A stretch of DNA of 64,000 bases from an uncultured Bacteroides sp. (GTDB taxonomy: Bacteria > Bacteroidota > Bacteroidia > Bacteroidales > Bacteroidaceae). The position numbers and the translations under genes are program-made. The notes beneath the pieces were generated by a model, which worked only from the letters and a program-made list of their open reading frames with translations, did not search any database and was not told the origin of the DNA. The DNA lies in NCBI GenBank assembly GCA_900552645.1, contig USAN01000002.1:124001-188000 (forward strand). Reading direction: 5' to 3'. How positions within the stretch are numbered: the stretch's first letter is position 1; every line of letters starts with the position of its first letter. Positions 17,171 through 27,108 of the stretch are shown here, piece by piece.

Positions 17171-19512
17171 TCTTTCTTCTTTACCACCTTTTTGGTTTTC
17201 TTGGCAGTACTCTTTTCTTTAGGCGTTTCTATTATTGTCATACATTTCTCTATAGTAAGCTCTTCGGGCTTCTCGGAAGCAGGAATCTTATAGTTCTTCT
17301 TCTTGTATGAAATATAAGGTCCGAAGCGACCATTTAATATTTGGAGTTCAGGATCTTCCTGAAATGTCTTTATAAGTTTCTTTGCTTCTGCAGCTTTCTT
17401 TGCTTCAATAAGAGTTACTGCTTCATCCAATGTTATTTCCATTGGATTAATATCTTTAGGAATTGATGTAAATGAATTATTGTAACGAATATATGGTCCG
17501 AAACGACCTTCTCCCACTACAACTTCCTTATCCTCAATCTCACCTAATGTACGAGGAAGTTTGAATGCTTCGAGAGCCTCTTCCAACGAAATTGTCTCCA
17601 TGGAACATCCTTTTGTTATCTGAGCAAATTTAGGTTTTTCTTCATCTTCTGCACTTCCTATCTGAATAACCGGACCGAAACGACCTATCTTAACAGATAC
17701 AGGCTTACCTGTTTTAGGATCATTACCCAGAATTCTTTCTCCAACCTTATGTTCACTCTTTTTCTTCATTGTTTCATCTACCAAAGGATGAAAATCCTTG
17801 TAGAATTCTCCCATCATTCCATTCCATTTCTTCTCCCCTTCGGCAACCTCATCAAATTCCTTTTCTACGCTGGCTGTAAAGTTATAATCCATTATAGCCG
17901 GAAAGTATTCCATCAGAAAATCGTTCACAACTATTCCTACATCGGTAGGAAGAAGCTTTGATTTGTCATTTCCGGTCATTTCGGTTTTCGTAACATCGGT
18001 AATTTTATGTCCTTTCAGCTTCAATATCTGATATTCGCGTTGTACACCTTCACGATTACCTTTCTCTACATAACCACGTTGCTGGATAGTTGATATAGTA
18101 GGTGCATAAGTAGAAGGACGACCAATGCCAAGCTCTTCAAGCTTTCTTACTAAACTACCTTCGGTATATCTGGGTGGAGCTTGCGTAAATCTTTGAGTTG
18201 CAATGATCTCTTTTCTTACCATCTCCTGGCCTTTATTAAGAGGAGGAAGGAGTTTATCATTGCTTTCATCCTGCGAATCGTCATCATACGATTCTGTATA
18301 TACTTTAAGGAAACCATCAAACTTAACTACTTCGCCTGTGGCAACAAAATTCTTATCGCAGTTGCTTATAGAAATTGTGGCGGTAGTCTTCTCAAGTTCT
18401 GCATCAGCCATTTGCGATGCAATGGTTCTTTTCCATATCAGGTCATATAATTTCTGTTCCTGAGCCGTACCATCAATCTCTACGTTCGACATATATGTAG
18501 GACGAATAGCTTCATGAGCTTCCTGCGCTCCTTTACTCTTTGTTGCATAATGGCGAATTTTTATATACTTGTCGCCCATTAATTTTATAATCTCTTCCTT
18601 GCTTGTATCAAGAGCAAGATCGGATAGATTTACAGAATCGGTACGCATATAGGTTATCAAACCGTTTTCATACAGTTTTTGCGCTATCATCATAGTTCTT
18701 GCAACCGGGAAACCTAGTTTTCTTGCTGCTTCCTGCTGTAAAGTAGAGGTAGTAAACGGAGGAGCCGGAGATTTCCTTAACGGACGAGTCACAATATCGT
18801 CAATCATAAACCTGGCGTCTACACATGAATCAAGAAAAGCCTGCGCTTCTTCCTTTGTCTTCAGTCTGGAAGATAGCTCAGCTTTTATTTCAGCATTTTT
18901 TCCATCCTGACCTACTGTTTCGAATTGTGCAACTACTCTATATGAAGATTCACTTTTGAAAGAATTCACTTCACGTTCACGTTCAACTATAAGACGTACA
19001 GCAACCGACTGTACTCGTCCTGCCGACAATGCCGGCTTAACCTTTCTCCATAGTACCGGCGAGAGTTCAAATCCAACTATTCTATCCAAAACTCGGCGTG
19101 CTTGTTGGGCATTTACAAGATTGAAATCTATATCTCGTGGATTCTCTATAGCCTTTAAGATTGCGGTTTTTGTAATTTCATGAAATACAATGCGCTTCGT
19201 CTTTGATGGTTCTAAGCCGAGTACCTCGTAAAGATGCCACGAAATAGCCTCTCCTTCACGGTCCTCATCGGATGCCAACCATACCATATCAGCATTTTTT
19301 GCCGCATTCTTAAGTTCTTTTACAAGAGCTTTCTTATCATCAGGTATTTCGTAGGTAGGTAAAAAACCATTCTCTACATCAATACTAAACTCTTTCTTTT
19401 TCAAGTCACGAATATGTCCATAACTTGAAAGAACCTTATAGTCAGCGCCTAAAAACTTTTCAATAGTTTTGGCCTTTGCCGGAGACTCAACAATAACGAG
19501 ATTTTTCTGCAT
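17167..19512 (-). CDS. topA: DNA topoisomerase I (type IA)
   Basis: Relaxes negative supercoils through a 5'-phosphotyrosine link. It begins with the Toprim domain (MQKNLVIVESPAKAKTIEKFLG, with SDEDREGEAI near 85-95). The active Tyr lies in GLITYMRTDS near residue 287. Three C-terminal GRFGP repeats (GRFGPVI, GRFGPYIRY, GRFGPYISY) stand in place of zinc fingers, and a Lys-rich tail ends the protein. The frame is open to 19566, but a TACTTTTG -7 element at 19541-19548 lies within that extension, so the ATG at 19512 (781 residues) is chosen. The downstream aroK overlaps by 4 bp. Confidence 0.97.
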   Translation of the reverse strand: MQKNLVIVESPAKAKTIEKFLGADYKVLSSYGHIRDLKKKEFSIDVENGFLPTYEIPDDKKALVKELKNAAKNADMVWLASDEDREGEAISWHLYEVLGLEPSKTKRIVFHEITKTAILKAIENPRDIDFNLVNAQQARRVLDRIVGFELSPVLWRKVKPALSAGRVQSVAVRLIVEREREVNSFKSESSYRVVAQFETVGQDGKNAEIKAELSSRLKTKEEAQAFLDSCVDARFMIDDIVTRPLRKSPAPPFTTSTLQQEAARKLGFPVARTMMIAQKLYENGLITYMRTDSVNLSDLALDTSKEEIIKLMGDKYIKIRHYATKSKGAQEAHEAIRPTYMSNVEIDGTAQEQKLYDLIWKRTIASQMADAELEKTTATISISNCDKNFVATGEVVKFDGFLKVYTESYDDDSQDESNDKLLPPLNKGQEMVRKEIIATQRFTQAPPRYTEGSLVRKLEELGIGRPSTYAPTISTIQQRGYVEKGNREGVQREYQILKLKGHKITDVTKTEMTGNDKSKLLPTDVGIVVNDFLMEYFPAIMDYNFTASVEKEFDEVAEGEKKWNGMMGEFYKDFHPLVDETMKKKSEHKVGERILGNDPKTGKPVSVKIGRFGPVIQIGSAEDEEKPKFAQITKGCSMETISLEEALEAFKLPRTLGEIEDKEVVVGEGRFGPYIRYNNSFTSIPKDINPMEITLDEAVTLIEAKKAAEAKKLIKTFQEDPELQILNGRFGPYISYKKKNYKIPASEKPEELTIEKCMTIIETPKEKSTAKKTKKVVKKKE

Positions 19513-19555
19513 AGTGCTATCAATTGCAATTAATTCTGAGCAAAAGTAGAAAAAA

Positions 19556-19593
19556 AGCAAAAACATATATCAATAATAAGATATGTTTCTGCT
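19556..19593. terminator. Hairpin between the barrel-protein gene and topA
   Basis: Stem AGCA-x-AAACATAT (19556-19568) with ATATGTTT-x-TGCT (19581-19593), 12 pairs and one mismatch, with A- and T-runs outside. It lies just after the stop of the minus-strand gene ending at 19632 and before topA, so it probably ends the Nudix-TPR-barrel operon. Confidence 0.75.
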
Positions 19594-19631
19594 TTTTTTT
19601 ATTAAAAAACCTAATTTAGGAAGCAATATGT

Positions 19632-21263
19632 CTAAAATATAAATTTCATACCTCCAATAAAGTTAAGTTTTTCTACAGGATAACCATTATCATTATAATA
19701 TTGTTTATTAAATAAATTATTAACATTCACAAAAACAGTTATATTCTTAAACAGTTCGTAATTGGCTCCTAAATAAAGATTGCTTACAGTTCCTAAATCT
19801 GTACGTATATAATTATCGGCCAACTTAATTTTACCTCTTTTCATATATTCGTATCCGGCATTTAATCTAAGGTTATCTATAATCTCCGCTTCGGCCGCAA
19901 TATTTATGCTCAGTTTGGGTTTTGCTGCAAGGAATAAATCTTCTTTATCATAATCACTCTTCCAGCTATATGAAGTTGCATTAAAAGTAATATTGAACTT
20001 ATCTTTATAGTCATACTTTATCTCACCCCCAATGTACCCACATTTGGCTTTATCCTGCAGAAAAGATGTATAATAAATTTCAGATAGCGGAAATCCATAT
20101 GATAATTCATCATCTACCATTCTATATCCGGCAAATGCATTAAACCATAATCCATTTACAGGAGAGGCTTTAAATCCTAATCTGGCATCAAGAGGTACAT
20201 AAGTGGATTTTAACTGATTTCTCATAATGAAGTATGGAGAAAGTGAATTCAAGCGGTTAAAGTCATTTAATACCCTACCACCTTCACCATTAATATATAA
20301 TACATAGCTATCAGAGAACAGATATTCAGCTTTTATATCCGGAGAAAAATCAATTCCACCACCATTGCCACTCTGCCAATCTACGTGAGCTCCTATCCTA
20401 ATATTCCAATCGTCATTATTTAACGAGAAATAAGGATTCATACATAAAGAAGTATAGGATTTGAAATTATCTGATGAGTACGATATGTTATCCATATCAA
20501 ATTTTATACCTACTCTTTGGTATTCATTCAGTTTTCCGTATATATCTCCGTTTATGTAAAAATCGCTCTGTCTTCCCTGTTCAAAACCATCAAGTGAATA
20601 TTTCTGATCAAAGTAGCTGTATCCTATTTGGGCAGAAAAATACAATGGCAGATTCTCGCCCGATGAAGCAATACCAAAATGTATGTCGGCCATCGAGTTG
20701 TGCTGTTTGTCGGTTGCCGGAGAGTTCATGTAATTGTATACCTGAGAAGTATAATCTCCACCAACCTTAAACAGTAAATTTCTAAACTGATGACTGTAAT
20801 CTACAGCAGCCGATGTATTATAAAACCTTCCACTCCAGTCTTTATTATCCCACGAATTGAAAGTGCCATTCTTTCCTTCAATGCCGGTCTTTATATTCAG
20901 CATGTCTTTTTCGCCAAGATTAAATCTATATCCTGCAGATAAAACAGCATTTCCATAATTACCATAACCGGCATTTACATATCCTCTTCCAGCATATAAA
21001 TTCTCTTTTAAAAGAACATTTGGCGGTAAAGGTATAAAGTCCCATGCGGTAAATGGAGAAACACTATTTATATAATCAATATTTCTCTTATTCACAGCCT
21101 GCTCATTGACTTTAGGCAGAAGATTAATTTTTGAAGCATCCATTATTTCAGGATTATATTCATTTTCCACCACTACTGTTCGTGTAAGGGTAGTATCTTT
21201 CTGAGCATATACTCCTATAAATGTCATAAAAGCTGAAATAGCTATCAATATATTTTTTTTCAT
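19632..21263 (-). CDS. Outer-membrane beta-barrel protein, TonB-receptor-like
   Basis: 543 residues. A signal peptide (MKKNILIAISAFMTFIGVYAQ) is followed by a short conserved segment, TRTVVVENEYNPEIMDASKINLLP, and then alternating aromatic/polar strands typical of a barrel up to the terminal aromatic residue (GGMKFIF). NVNNLFNKQYYNDNGYPVE near the C-terminus is the segment seen at the end of TonB-dependent receptors, but there is no plug domain and no carboxypeptidase-like region. A TonB-independent barrel is therefore likelier than a transporter. It follows the TPR protein gene by 19 bp, which suggests the two work as a pair at the outer membrane. Substrate or role unknown. Confidence 0.7.
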   Translation of the reverse strand: MKKNILIAISAFMTFIGVYAQKDTTLTRTVVVENEYNPEIMDASKINLLPKVNEQAVNKRNIDYINSVSPFTAWDFIPLPPNVLLKENLYAGRGYVNAGYGNYGNAVLSAGYRFNLGEKDMLNIKTGIEGKNGTFNSWDNKDWSGRFYNTSAAVDYSHQFRNLLFKVGGDYTSQVYNYMNSPATDKQHNSMADIHFGIASSGENLPLYFSAQIGYSYFDQKYSLDGFEQGRQSDFYINGDIYGKLNEYQRVGIKFDMDNISYSSDNFKSYTSLCMNPYFSLNNDDWNIRIGAHVDWQSGNGGGIDFSPDIKAEYLFSDSYVLYINGEGGRVLNDFNRLNSLSPYFIMRNQLKSTYVPLDARLGFKASPVNGLWFNAFAGYRMVDDELSYGFPLSEIYYTSFLQDKAKCGYIGGEIKYDYKDKFNITFNATSYSWKSDYDKEDLFLAAKPKLSINIAAEAEIIDNLRLNAGYEYMKRGKIKLADNYIRTDLGTVSNLYLGANYELFKNITVFVNVNNLFNKQYYNDNGYPVEKLNFIGGMKFIF

Positions 21264-21282
21264 TGTATGTCAGTTTGCGTTT

Positions 21283-24183
21283 TTACTTTATATTACCAAG
21301 TTTGTCAAGACGCAGTTTTATCATATTGTTGATCTCGGCATTTTCGTCATAATTTTGTTTTAAGGATAGAAGATACTGTTTGGCTTCCATATTTTTTCCT
21401 CTTTTCATATAAATATCCGATAACAGTATGAATCCTCTTGCCAGCCAATAAGTATGAGGAGTACTTATTTCAATATAATTCAAAATTTCCTTTTCTGCAT
21501 CATCCATATTACCCTGATCAAAATAAATCTGACCTATCTTGTATTTACCTTCAGCACCATAAACATTACGTGTATCGTTAGCAAGGAACTTCCAGTCGTC
21601 CATAGATGCAATCATATTGTTCTCAAGTTCATAAGCTTTTGCTCTATAATAGTGTGCCTCATTTGCTATTTCGGGCGATAATTTGGCTATTCCAAGTAAA
21701 CCCGAGGCAGAATTAATCACCTCTTTATTATCATTTATATAATGAGCGCTCCTTAATATTCCAAGCTCCGCAGTTTCTCTCTTCTCGGCCGAAACAGTCT
21801 TATCTTTCAGCAATTTATATAAAGTAAGAGATCTATCATAATTCTTCCTGTTATATGCTATGGCTGCATTTATTATCAATGCATCTTCAGAATATTTGTT
21901 TGAAGGATATTCCAATACCTTATCCAAATACTTCGATGCATTATCGTAATCCTTCCTGTTATAATCAATAAGTCCCAGATAATAGTTAGCATTTAGATTA
22001 AATGCGCCGTTAGGAAAACTCTGCAGATAGCGTACGAAACTACTTTTTGCTGCATCAATCTCGCCACGCATGTATATTTTCTCGGATGCAATGTAAGTCA
22101 ACGAATCTCTTTCATTTACATCAAAAGATATGCCTCCGGGAATAGTCGATGCAAAAGCAGCATATTCATCTACTTTATTCAAATCTATGTAAATAGACTT
22201 CAGGTCTCTCTGTGCAAGGCGAGCCTCATCACTACCCGGATAGTTGGATATTACTTTTTTATATGCTTCTATAGCATCGGTATACTTGTCGTCCTGATAG
22301 TACAGAAGACCTATTTCGCTGGCTGCCCGTCTTGCCATATTACTTTCCGGATATCTGCTTACAAGAATATTGAATCTATTTATAGCATTGTTATTATCCT
22401 CCATCTGCACAAAAGCCCGTCCTTGTTCATAGATGGCATCATCTATATACTGAGACTGAGGAAAATCCTTTAGCAAATTATTCAGCAATGATATTTTTCC
22501 ATTATAATCTCGCAGCAATCCTTTTACAAAAGCCTCCTGATACAATGAATAATCGGCCAGTGAGCGGTCGGTAGCTGCTGCAGCCGCATAGTTTTTGGTA
22601 GCCGAATCGAATTGACGTGTATAAAAATAACTATCTCCTATTCTGTTATATGCATCGGCCAACATTACACTATTATTGGAAGGTGTATTGACAAATTTTC
22701 TAAACCATTCCGAAGCCAAAGAATATTCCTTCTTTTTAAAGTAACAATATCCCATATTGTATAATGCCAGACTATATTCCTCTCCTTTTCTGTCGGTGCC
22801 AACCGAGAAAAAATTCTTAAAACTGTTTATGGCCTGATTATAATTACCCAGCCTATACTCAGTCTCACCTTTCCAATAGAATGCATCTGCCTTTGTTGCC
22901 ATATTATATTGTCCAAGTGCCAAAGACTGATCGAAAAGATTCAATGCCTCATCAAACTTAGAGTTGGCAAAGGCCTGTGTGCCAAGACGGAACAGAATTT
23001 TCTGTTTCGCTTCCTGTATCACTTTTCCAGGCTGTTTTATCTTAGCTATAGATTTCAGAGCAGCTTCGTAACTGCGAGTATTCATATAAACTTCTACAAG
23101 ATAATCATTTATCTTGTCGGCATATACAGAATTAGGAAATTCGTTCAAGAAACGTTCAAAAACAGTAACCGACTCGGCAAAAGGCGAATACGACGTTTCA
23201 TGCACCAAAAGTGCATAATTATATAAAGCCTTCTCCTTAATATCCATGCCGGCATTTGATACGGCAGCCTGTTCAAAAGCCATTCTTGCCATATTTCTCT
23301 CTTTCAGATTAAGGTAAGATAACCCCATATGCAGATAAGCATTCTGAGAAAGTGCATCATTATCTCCTGTAACTTTATCAAAAGCTTCGGCAGCCTTAGA
23401 ATATACCGAAGTATTATAATATGCCATACCAAGATCATAAAGTGGTTTTCGCTTAGGAGATGATGTTGAAGAAATATATTGCTGTAATCTTTTTATACAA
23501 TCATTATATCTCCCCATTTCAAATAAAGCCTCCCCATCTATTCTATATAGCTCCATATCAATCTTACCCTCTTTGGCATTCTTAATATAAGAGTTAACTA
23601 TATCCGATGCTTGCCTGTAATCATTCTTTAGAAGATAAATTTCTCCTATATATATAGTAGCCTTTTCCTTATAAGATTCAGAGTTCTGCACATCTATAAA
23701 TCCCTGCAGAGCCTTATCATATCTTTTCTGCACATAATCAATATAAGCCAGATTATATATAGCATCATCCTTATACTCTTTGCTTACATCTTTAAGCAAA
23801 GAAAACCATACCGAAGATTTCTGCAAATCATCCTCTTTAAGATAAGCCGATGCCAGTTTATATGCAGCAGCATCTCTCTCCTTATCAGCAAGAGCATCTA
23901 TATCGCATGAGTTGAACAAAGCAATAGCCTCTTTATACTTACCTTCATTAAAATAGGCAGATGCAATTAAAGATTCTATTCTGTTTTTATGTCTTGTATC
24001 AGGATATTTATCAAGGAATTCATTAAGTAAATCAATACTTTTTACCGGCGACAATTCATATTCTTTGCAAATTTCGATGTATTCCTTATCTCCCGCTACA
24101 TCTTCAGGCAGGAATTGCTGTGCCGACATATTCATATAACATCCGGTTATCAATACTGCCGCAAATAACGTGCGTTTATTCAT
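21283..24183 (-). CDS. Large periplasmic TPR protein
   Basis: 966 residues. It begins with a signal peptide (MNKRTLFAAVLITGCYMNMSAQ). Tetratricopeptide-type helical repeats fill almost the whole protein (for example AYYNTSVYSKAAEAFDKV, AFYWKGETEYRLGNYNQAINSF, LYNMGYCYFKKKEYSLASEWF, IGLLYYQDDKYTDAIEAYKKV). Such solenoids are protein-binding scaffolds; no catalytic motif is seen. A Cys at position 15 is within the signal peptide and not in a good lipobox, so it is likely soluble in the periplasm. It is the middle gene of a Nudix-TPR-barrel operon (13 bp after Nudix, 19 bp before the barrel). Confidence 0.85.
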   Translation of the reverse strand: MNKRTLFAAVLITGCYMNMSAQQFLPEDVAGDKEYIEICKEYELSPVKSIDLLNEFLDKYPDTRHKNRIESLIASAYFNEGKYKEAIALFNSCDIDALADKERDAAAYKLASAYLKEDDLQKSSVWFSLLKDVSKEYKDDAIYNLAYIDYVQKRYDKALQGFIDVQNSESYKEKATIYIGEIYLLKNDYRQASDIVNSYIKNAKEGKIDMELYRIDGEALFEMGRYNDCIKRLQQYISSTSSPKRKPLYDLGMAYYNTSVYSKAAEAFDKVTGDNDALSQNAYLHMGLSYLNLKERNMARMAFEQAAVSNAGMDIKEKALYNYALLVHETSYSPFAESVTVFERFLNEFPNSVYADKINDYLVEVYMNTRSYEAALKSIAKIKQPGKVIQEAKQKILFRLGTQAFANSKFDEALNLFDQSLALGQYNMATKADAFYWKGETEYRLGNYNQAINSFKNFFSVGTDRKGEEYSLALYNMGYCYFKKKEYSLASEWFRKFVNTPSNNSVMLADAYNRIGDSYFYTRQFDSATKNYAAAAATDRSLADYSLYQEAFVKGLLRDYNGKISLLNNLLKDFPQSQYIDDAIYEQGRAFVQMEDNNNAINRFNILVSRYPESNMARRAASEIGLLYYQDDKYTDAIEAYKKVISNYPGSDEARLAQRDLKSIYIDLNKVDEYAAFASTIPGGISFDVNERDSLTYIASEKIYMRGEIDAAKSSFVRYLQSFPNGAFNLNANYYLGLIDYNRKDYDNASKYLDKVLEYPSNKYSEDALIINAAIAYNRKNYDRSLTLYKLLKDKTVSAEKRETAELGILRSAHYINDNKEVINSASGLLGIAKLSPEIANEAHYYRAKAYELENNMIASMDDWKFLANDTRNVYGAEGKYKIGQIYFDQGNMDDAEKEILNYIEISTPHTYWLARGFILLSDIYMKRGKNMEAKQYLLSLKQNYDENAEINNMIKLRLDKLGNIK

Positions 24184-24196
24184 AATTTACTATATT

Positions 24197-24718
24197 TTAT
24201 TTATGTGTTTTCAAAAAACGTTTAACTCCCTCTCTTACTGATGCCAAACCAAAATCATCTGCATCAACCTTTTCAAGTGGCATCCAGAATACCTCGGCTA
24301 CATCATCCATAGCTTTTATATGTGATGTATCTTCTACTTTACACAAGAAAAAAAGATCTAGAGTATGTACAAGAAAACCTGAATAAAGATATGTATTTGG
24401 AAGGGAGAACATATATTCCGATCTTTTCACTTCAAGTCCGGTCTCTTCCATAACCTCTCTGGCTACTCCCTCCTCGCCGGTTTCGAACATATCTATAAAG
24501 CCCCCCGACAAGTCAAGAGTACCCTTCATAGGATCTTTAGCACGACGACAAACCAAAAGTTCGCCTTTTTCATTCAATATAAATGCCACAGTTGCCGCAC
24601 TCGAATTAAAATAGTATACAAAACCACAGTCGGCACAACATTTAGATTTTTCATTATTTACCTCAAAATACTTAGAACCGCATTTTGGACAATATTTAAA
24701 TAGTTCTAAAGGATGCAT
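24197..24718 (-). CDS. Nudix hydrolase with N-terminal zinc ribbon
   Basis: 173 residues. A rubredoxin-like zinc ribbon (CPKCGSKYFEV...CCADCGFVYYF, residues 9-35) precedes a Nudix domain. The Nudix box GFIDMFETGEEGVAREVMEETGL fits GX5EX7REUXEEXGU. The ribbon plus Nudix layout recalls NudC-type NAD pyrophosphatases, but this protein is shorter and lacks the NudC-specific motif region, so the substrate is uncertain. It is first in the operon with the TPR and barrel genes; a TATCTTTG -7 element lies at 24740-24747 on the minus strand. Confidence 0.88.
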   Translation of the reverse strand: MHPLELFKYCPKCGSKYFEVNNEKSKCCADCGFVYYFNSSAATVAFILNEKGELLVCRRAKDPMKGTLDLSGGFIDMFETGEEGVAREVMEETGLEVKRSEYMFSLPNTYLYSGFLVHTLDLFFLCKVEDTSHIKAMDDVAEVFWMPLEKVDADDFGLASVREGVKRFLKTHK

Positions 24719-24785
24719 AGTTAATCAGTTTATATTTTACAAAGATAAACTAAATGAGTGATAATTCTATATTTATGTCTAAAAG

Positions 24786-24818
24786 TTGAATAATAAAACA
24801 TAATAGCTACTATATTTG
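24786..24818 (+). promoter_or_regulatory. Candidate promoter for the CNNM/CBS gene
   Basis: TTG (24786-24788) and TATATTTG (24811-24818) on the plus strand are separated by 22 nt, slightly wider than the usual 19-21. Transcription would start about 17 nt before the ATG at 24842. Confidence 0.55.
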
Positions 24819-24841
24819 TTATTATATTATAAATATAACAG

Positions 24842-26113
24842 ATGGAACTTATTATTATTGTCTTTCTTATCTTACTAAACGGACTATTTGCCTTATCAGA
24901 GATAGCCCTTATTTCGGCGCGTAAAAGCAGTCTTGCTAACGATGTAAGGCATGGCGACACCTCTGCAAGAATAGCACTTAAATTAGCCGGAAACCCCGAA
25001 AGTTTCTTATCGACCATACAAATTGGAATTACTTTGATAGGTATACTTACCGGTATATACTCAGGAGATGTAATTGCTGTATCTTTTGGAAAATGGCTTA
25101 TTGGCATTGGATTTCCTGAAGCATATGCTCATACCACTGCTCAGATATCCATAATAATAGTAGTAACCTATTTTTCGATAATATTCGGAGAACTTATTCC
25201 TAAAAGAATAGGTATGGCCATATCTACCCGAGCAGCTAAATGGCTTGCACGCCCCATGTATTATCTATCTATAACAACATATCCTTTTGTATGGCTACTT
25301 GCTAAAAGCACATCCCTGTTATTCAACCTTCTTCATATAAACAAATCATCAGAGAAAATAACAGAAGAAGAGATTAAGTCGATGATTGACGAAGGAACAG
25401 AGAATGGAGAAGTACAGGAAGTTGAACAGGATATTGTAGACAGAGTATTTTCTTTGGGCGACAGAAGCATCGATACTATAATGACATACAGAAGTGATGT
25501 AATTTATATTGATATAAACATGACGAACAAAGAAATATACGACACTGTATGCAAACATCTATTCCAGATATATCCTGTTACTCAGGGCAACAGCCTTGAC
25601 AATATAGTAGGAGTAGTATTTCTGAAGGATCTGTTTGGCAAACTAGAGAATGATCCCTCTTTCAACATTCGCAACCATATACGCAAGGCTCAATACTTTC
25701 ATGAAAATACAGAAGTATATAAAGTACTGGAGCACATCAAGCAACATCATATAAAGTACGGATTGATATGCGATGAATTTGGAAGCATGCAAGGTATAAT
25801 AACAATAAAGGACATACTCGAAGCTCTTGTAGGATCTTTGCCTGGCGAGCATGATGATCCCGAAATTGTACAAAGAAAAGATGGAAGCTGGCTAATAGAC
25901 GGGCAGTGTTCTTTCTACGACTTCCTTAACCATTTTAATATGGAAAATATATATCATGAATATAACTATAATACTATAAGCGGACTTATTCTACAGCAAT
26001 TAGGACATATTCCCAAAACCGGCGAAACCTTAGAATGGAATGGATTTACACTTGAAATTGTAGATATGGACGGCGCACGAATAGATAAAGTTTTAGTAAC
26101 CAATACTAATTAA
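24842..26113 (+). CDS. CNNM-domain / CBS-pair / CorC-HlyC membrane protein
   Basis: 423 residues, of the group often labelled hemolysin or CorC-like, whose characterised members are Mg2+/Co2+ transport-related. The N-terminal CNNM (DUF21) domain has about four hydrophobic segments (residues 1-20, 60-80, 95-118, 132-150) with LFALSEIALISARKS and GELIPKRIGMAIS. A CBS pair follows (about 200-325, with VFSLGDRSIDTIMTYRSDVIYID). A CorC_HlyC domain ends it (about 345-420). It is followed by a small gene after 7 bp. Confidence 0.92.
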   Translation: MELIIIVFLILLNGLFALSEIALISARKSSLANDVRHGDTSARIALKLAGNPESFLSTIQIGITLIGILTGIYSGDVIAVSFGKWLIGIGFPEAYAHTTAQISIIIVVTYFSIIFGELIPKRIGMAISTRAAKWLARPMYYLSITTYPFVWLLAKSTSLLFNLLHINKSSEKITEEEIKSMIDEGTENGEVQEVEQDIVDRVFSLGDRSIDTIMTYRSDVIYIDINMTNKEIYDTVCKHLFQIYPVTQGNSLDNIVGVVFLKDLFGKLENDPSFNIRNHIRKAQYFHENTEVYKVLEHIKQHHIKYGLICDEFGSMQGIITIKDILEALVGSLPGEHDDPEIVQRKDGSWLIDGQCSFYDFLNHFNMENIYHEYNYNTISGLILQQLGHIPKTGETLEWNGFTLEIVDMDGARIDKVLVTNTN

Positions 26114-26120
26114 TACATAT

Positions 26121-26525
26121 ATGTTATCAAGAGATTATATAATGCGTCTATTAAGTGACTTTACAGAAGCATTGGAAAAACTTATAAAAGAGAAAAAGCA
26201 GAAGGATGGTCCTGAATATCAACTCCAGTTACAAAGCATGTATCGCTCATACTTTAATCACACCCCTGAATTTTATTATGATCAGGATGCCGATTACATA
26301 CTAAATGATTTGCAGCAGCAATACGAAGGCGATGAATTCCTTATAAGAGTAGACATGCTGGCAGAATTACTCTATCAGGATGCTCTTACTAAACAATCTG
26401 AAGAGCAAAAGTATCTTTTATCTAAATCGTTGCATCTTATTGAATATCTTGACAAACATAGTGATACTTTTTCTTTCGAAAGAAGGAATAAAATTCAGGA
26501 AATTAAGAGGAAAATAGAAGAATAA
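26121..26525 (+). CDS. Conserved hypothetical helical protein
   Basis: 134 residues, not recognised. It is soluble, highly charged and almost entirely alpha-helical, with DYIMRLLSDFTEALEKLIKEKK at the N-terminus, no signal peptide and no membrane segment. It starts 7 bp after the CNNM/CBS gene and is likely cotranscribed with it. Codon use and base composition match the neighbours. Confidence 0.7.
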   Translation: MLSRDYIMRLLSDFTEALEKLIKEKKQKDGPEYQLQLQSMYRSYFNHTPEFYYDQDADYILNDLQQQYEGDEFLIRVDMLAELLYQDALTKQSEEQKYLLSKSLHLIEYLDKHSDTFSFERRNKIQEIKRKIEE

Positions 26526-26640
26526 AGGCTGATTTTTTCCTTTTTTTAGGTCAAAACTTGTTTTTTCTTTCAAAATAGTAGATAAATTAAAAAGTCTTCA
26601 TATATTTGCTTACATATTGACAAAATTAATACTAAATAAA

Positions 26641-27108
26641 ATGGAGAAAATAGACAATCTTGACAGACAGATTCTTGAAATCATCTCACAAAATGCTCGT
26701 ATTCCTTTTAAAGATGTAGCAGCACAGTGTGGAGTTTCTCGTGCAGCTATACATCAGCGCGTACAGAGATTAATTGATATGGGTGTAATAATTGGTTCCG
26801 GCTACCATGTAAATCCAAAGAGCCTTGGATACCGTACCTGTACATATGTTGGAATAAAACTTGAAAAAGGTTCAATGTACAAAGCAGTAGTAGAAGAACT
26901 TATGAAGATTCCCGAAATAGTGGAATGTCACTTCACAACCGGTTCTTACACTATGCTTACTAAACTGTATTCAAAGGACAATGAACATCTTATGGACACA
27001 TTGAATTCCAGAATTCAGGAAATTCCTGGTGTAACAGCTACCGAAACAATGATTTCTCTTGAACAAAGTATTAAAAAAGAGATTCCTATCAAATCAGAAA
27101 GAAGATGA
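26641..27108 (+). CDS. Lrp/AsnC-family transcription regulator
   Basis: 155 residues. The N-terminal helix-turn-helix (DNLDRQILEIISQNARIPFKDVAAQCGVSRAAIHQRVQRL, about 4-45) is followed by an RAM/ligand domain with the G-T-x-T-Y-V and ATETMISLEQS strands. It would bind DNA as an oligomer and respond to an amino acid; the ligand is unknown. An upstream in-frame ATG at 26617 lies only 9 nt from a TATATTTG -7 element (26601-26608), so the ATG at 26641 is chosen. Its stop overlaps the next gene by 4 bp. Confidence 0.93.
   Translation: MEKIDNLDRQILEIISQNARIPFKDVAAQCGVSRAAIHQRVQRLIDMGVIIGSGYHVNPKSLGYRTCTYVGIKLEKGSMYKAVVEELMKIPEIVECHFTTGSYTMLTKLYSKDNEHLMDTLNSRIQEIPGVTATETMISLEQSIKKEIPIKSERR

Noticed and set aside
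24730..25107. 125-codon minus-strand frame over the start of the CNNM/CBS gene
   Set aside because: Overlaps the CNNM coding region and the promoters of both neighbours; no domain recognised.
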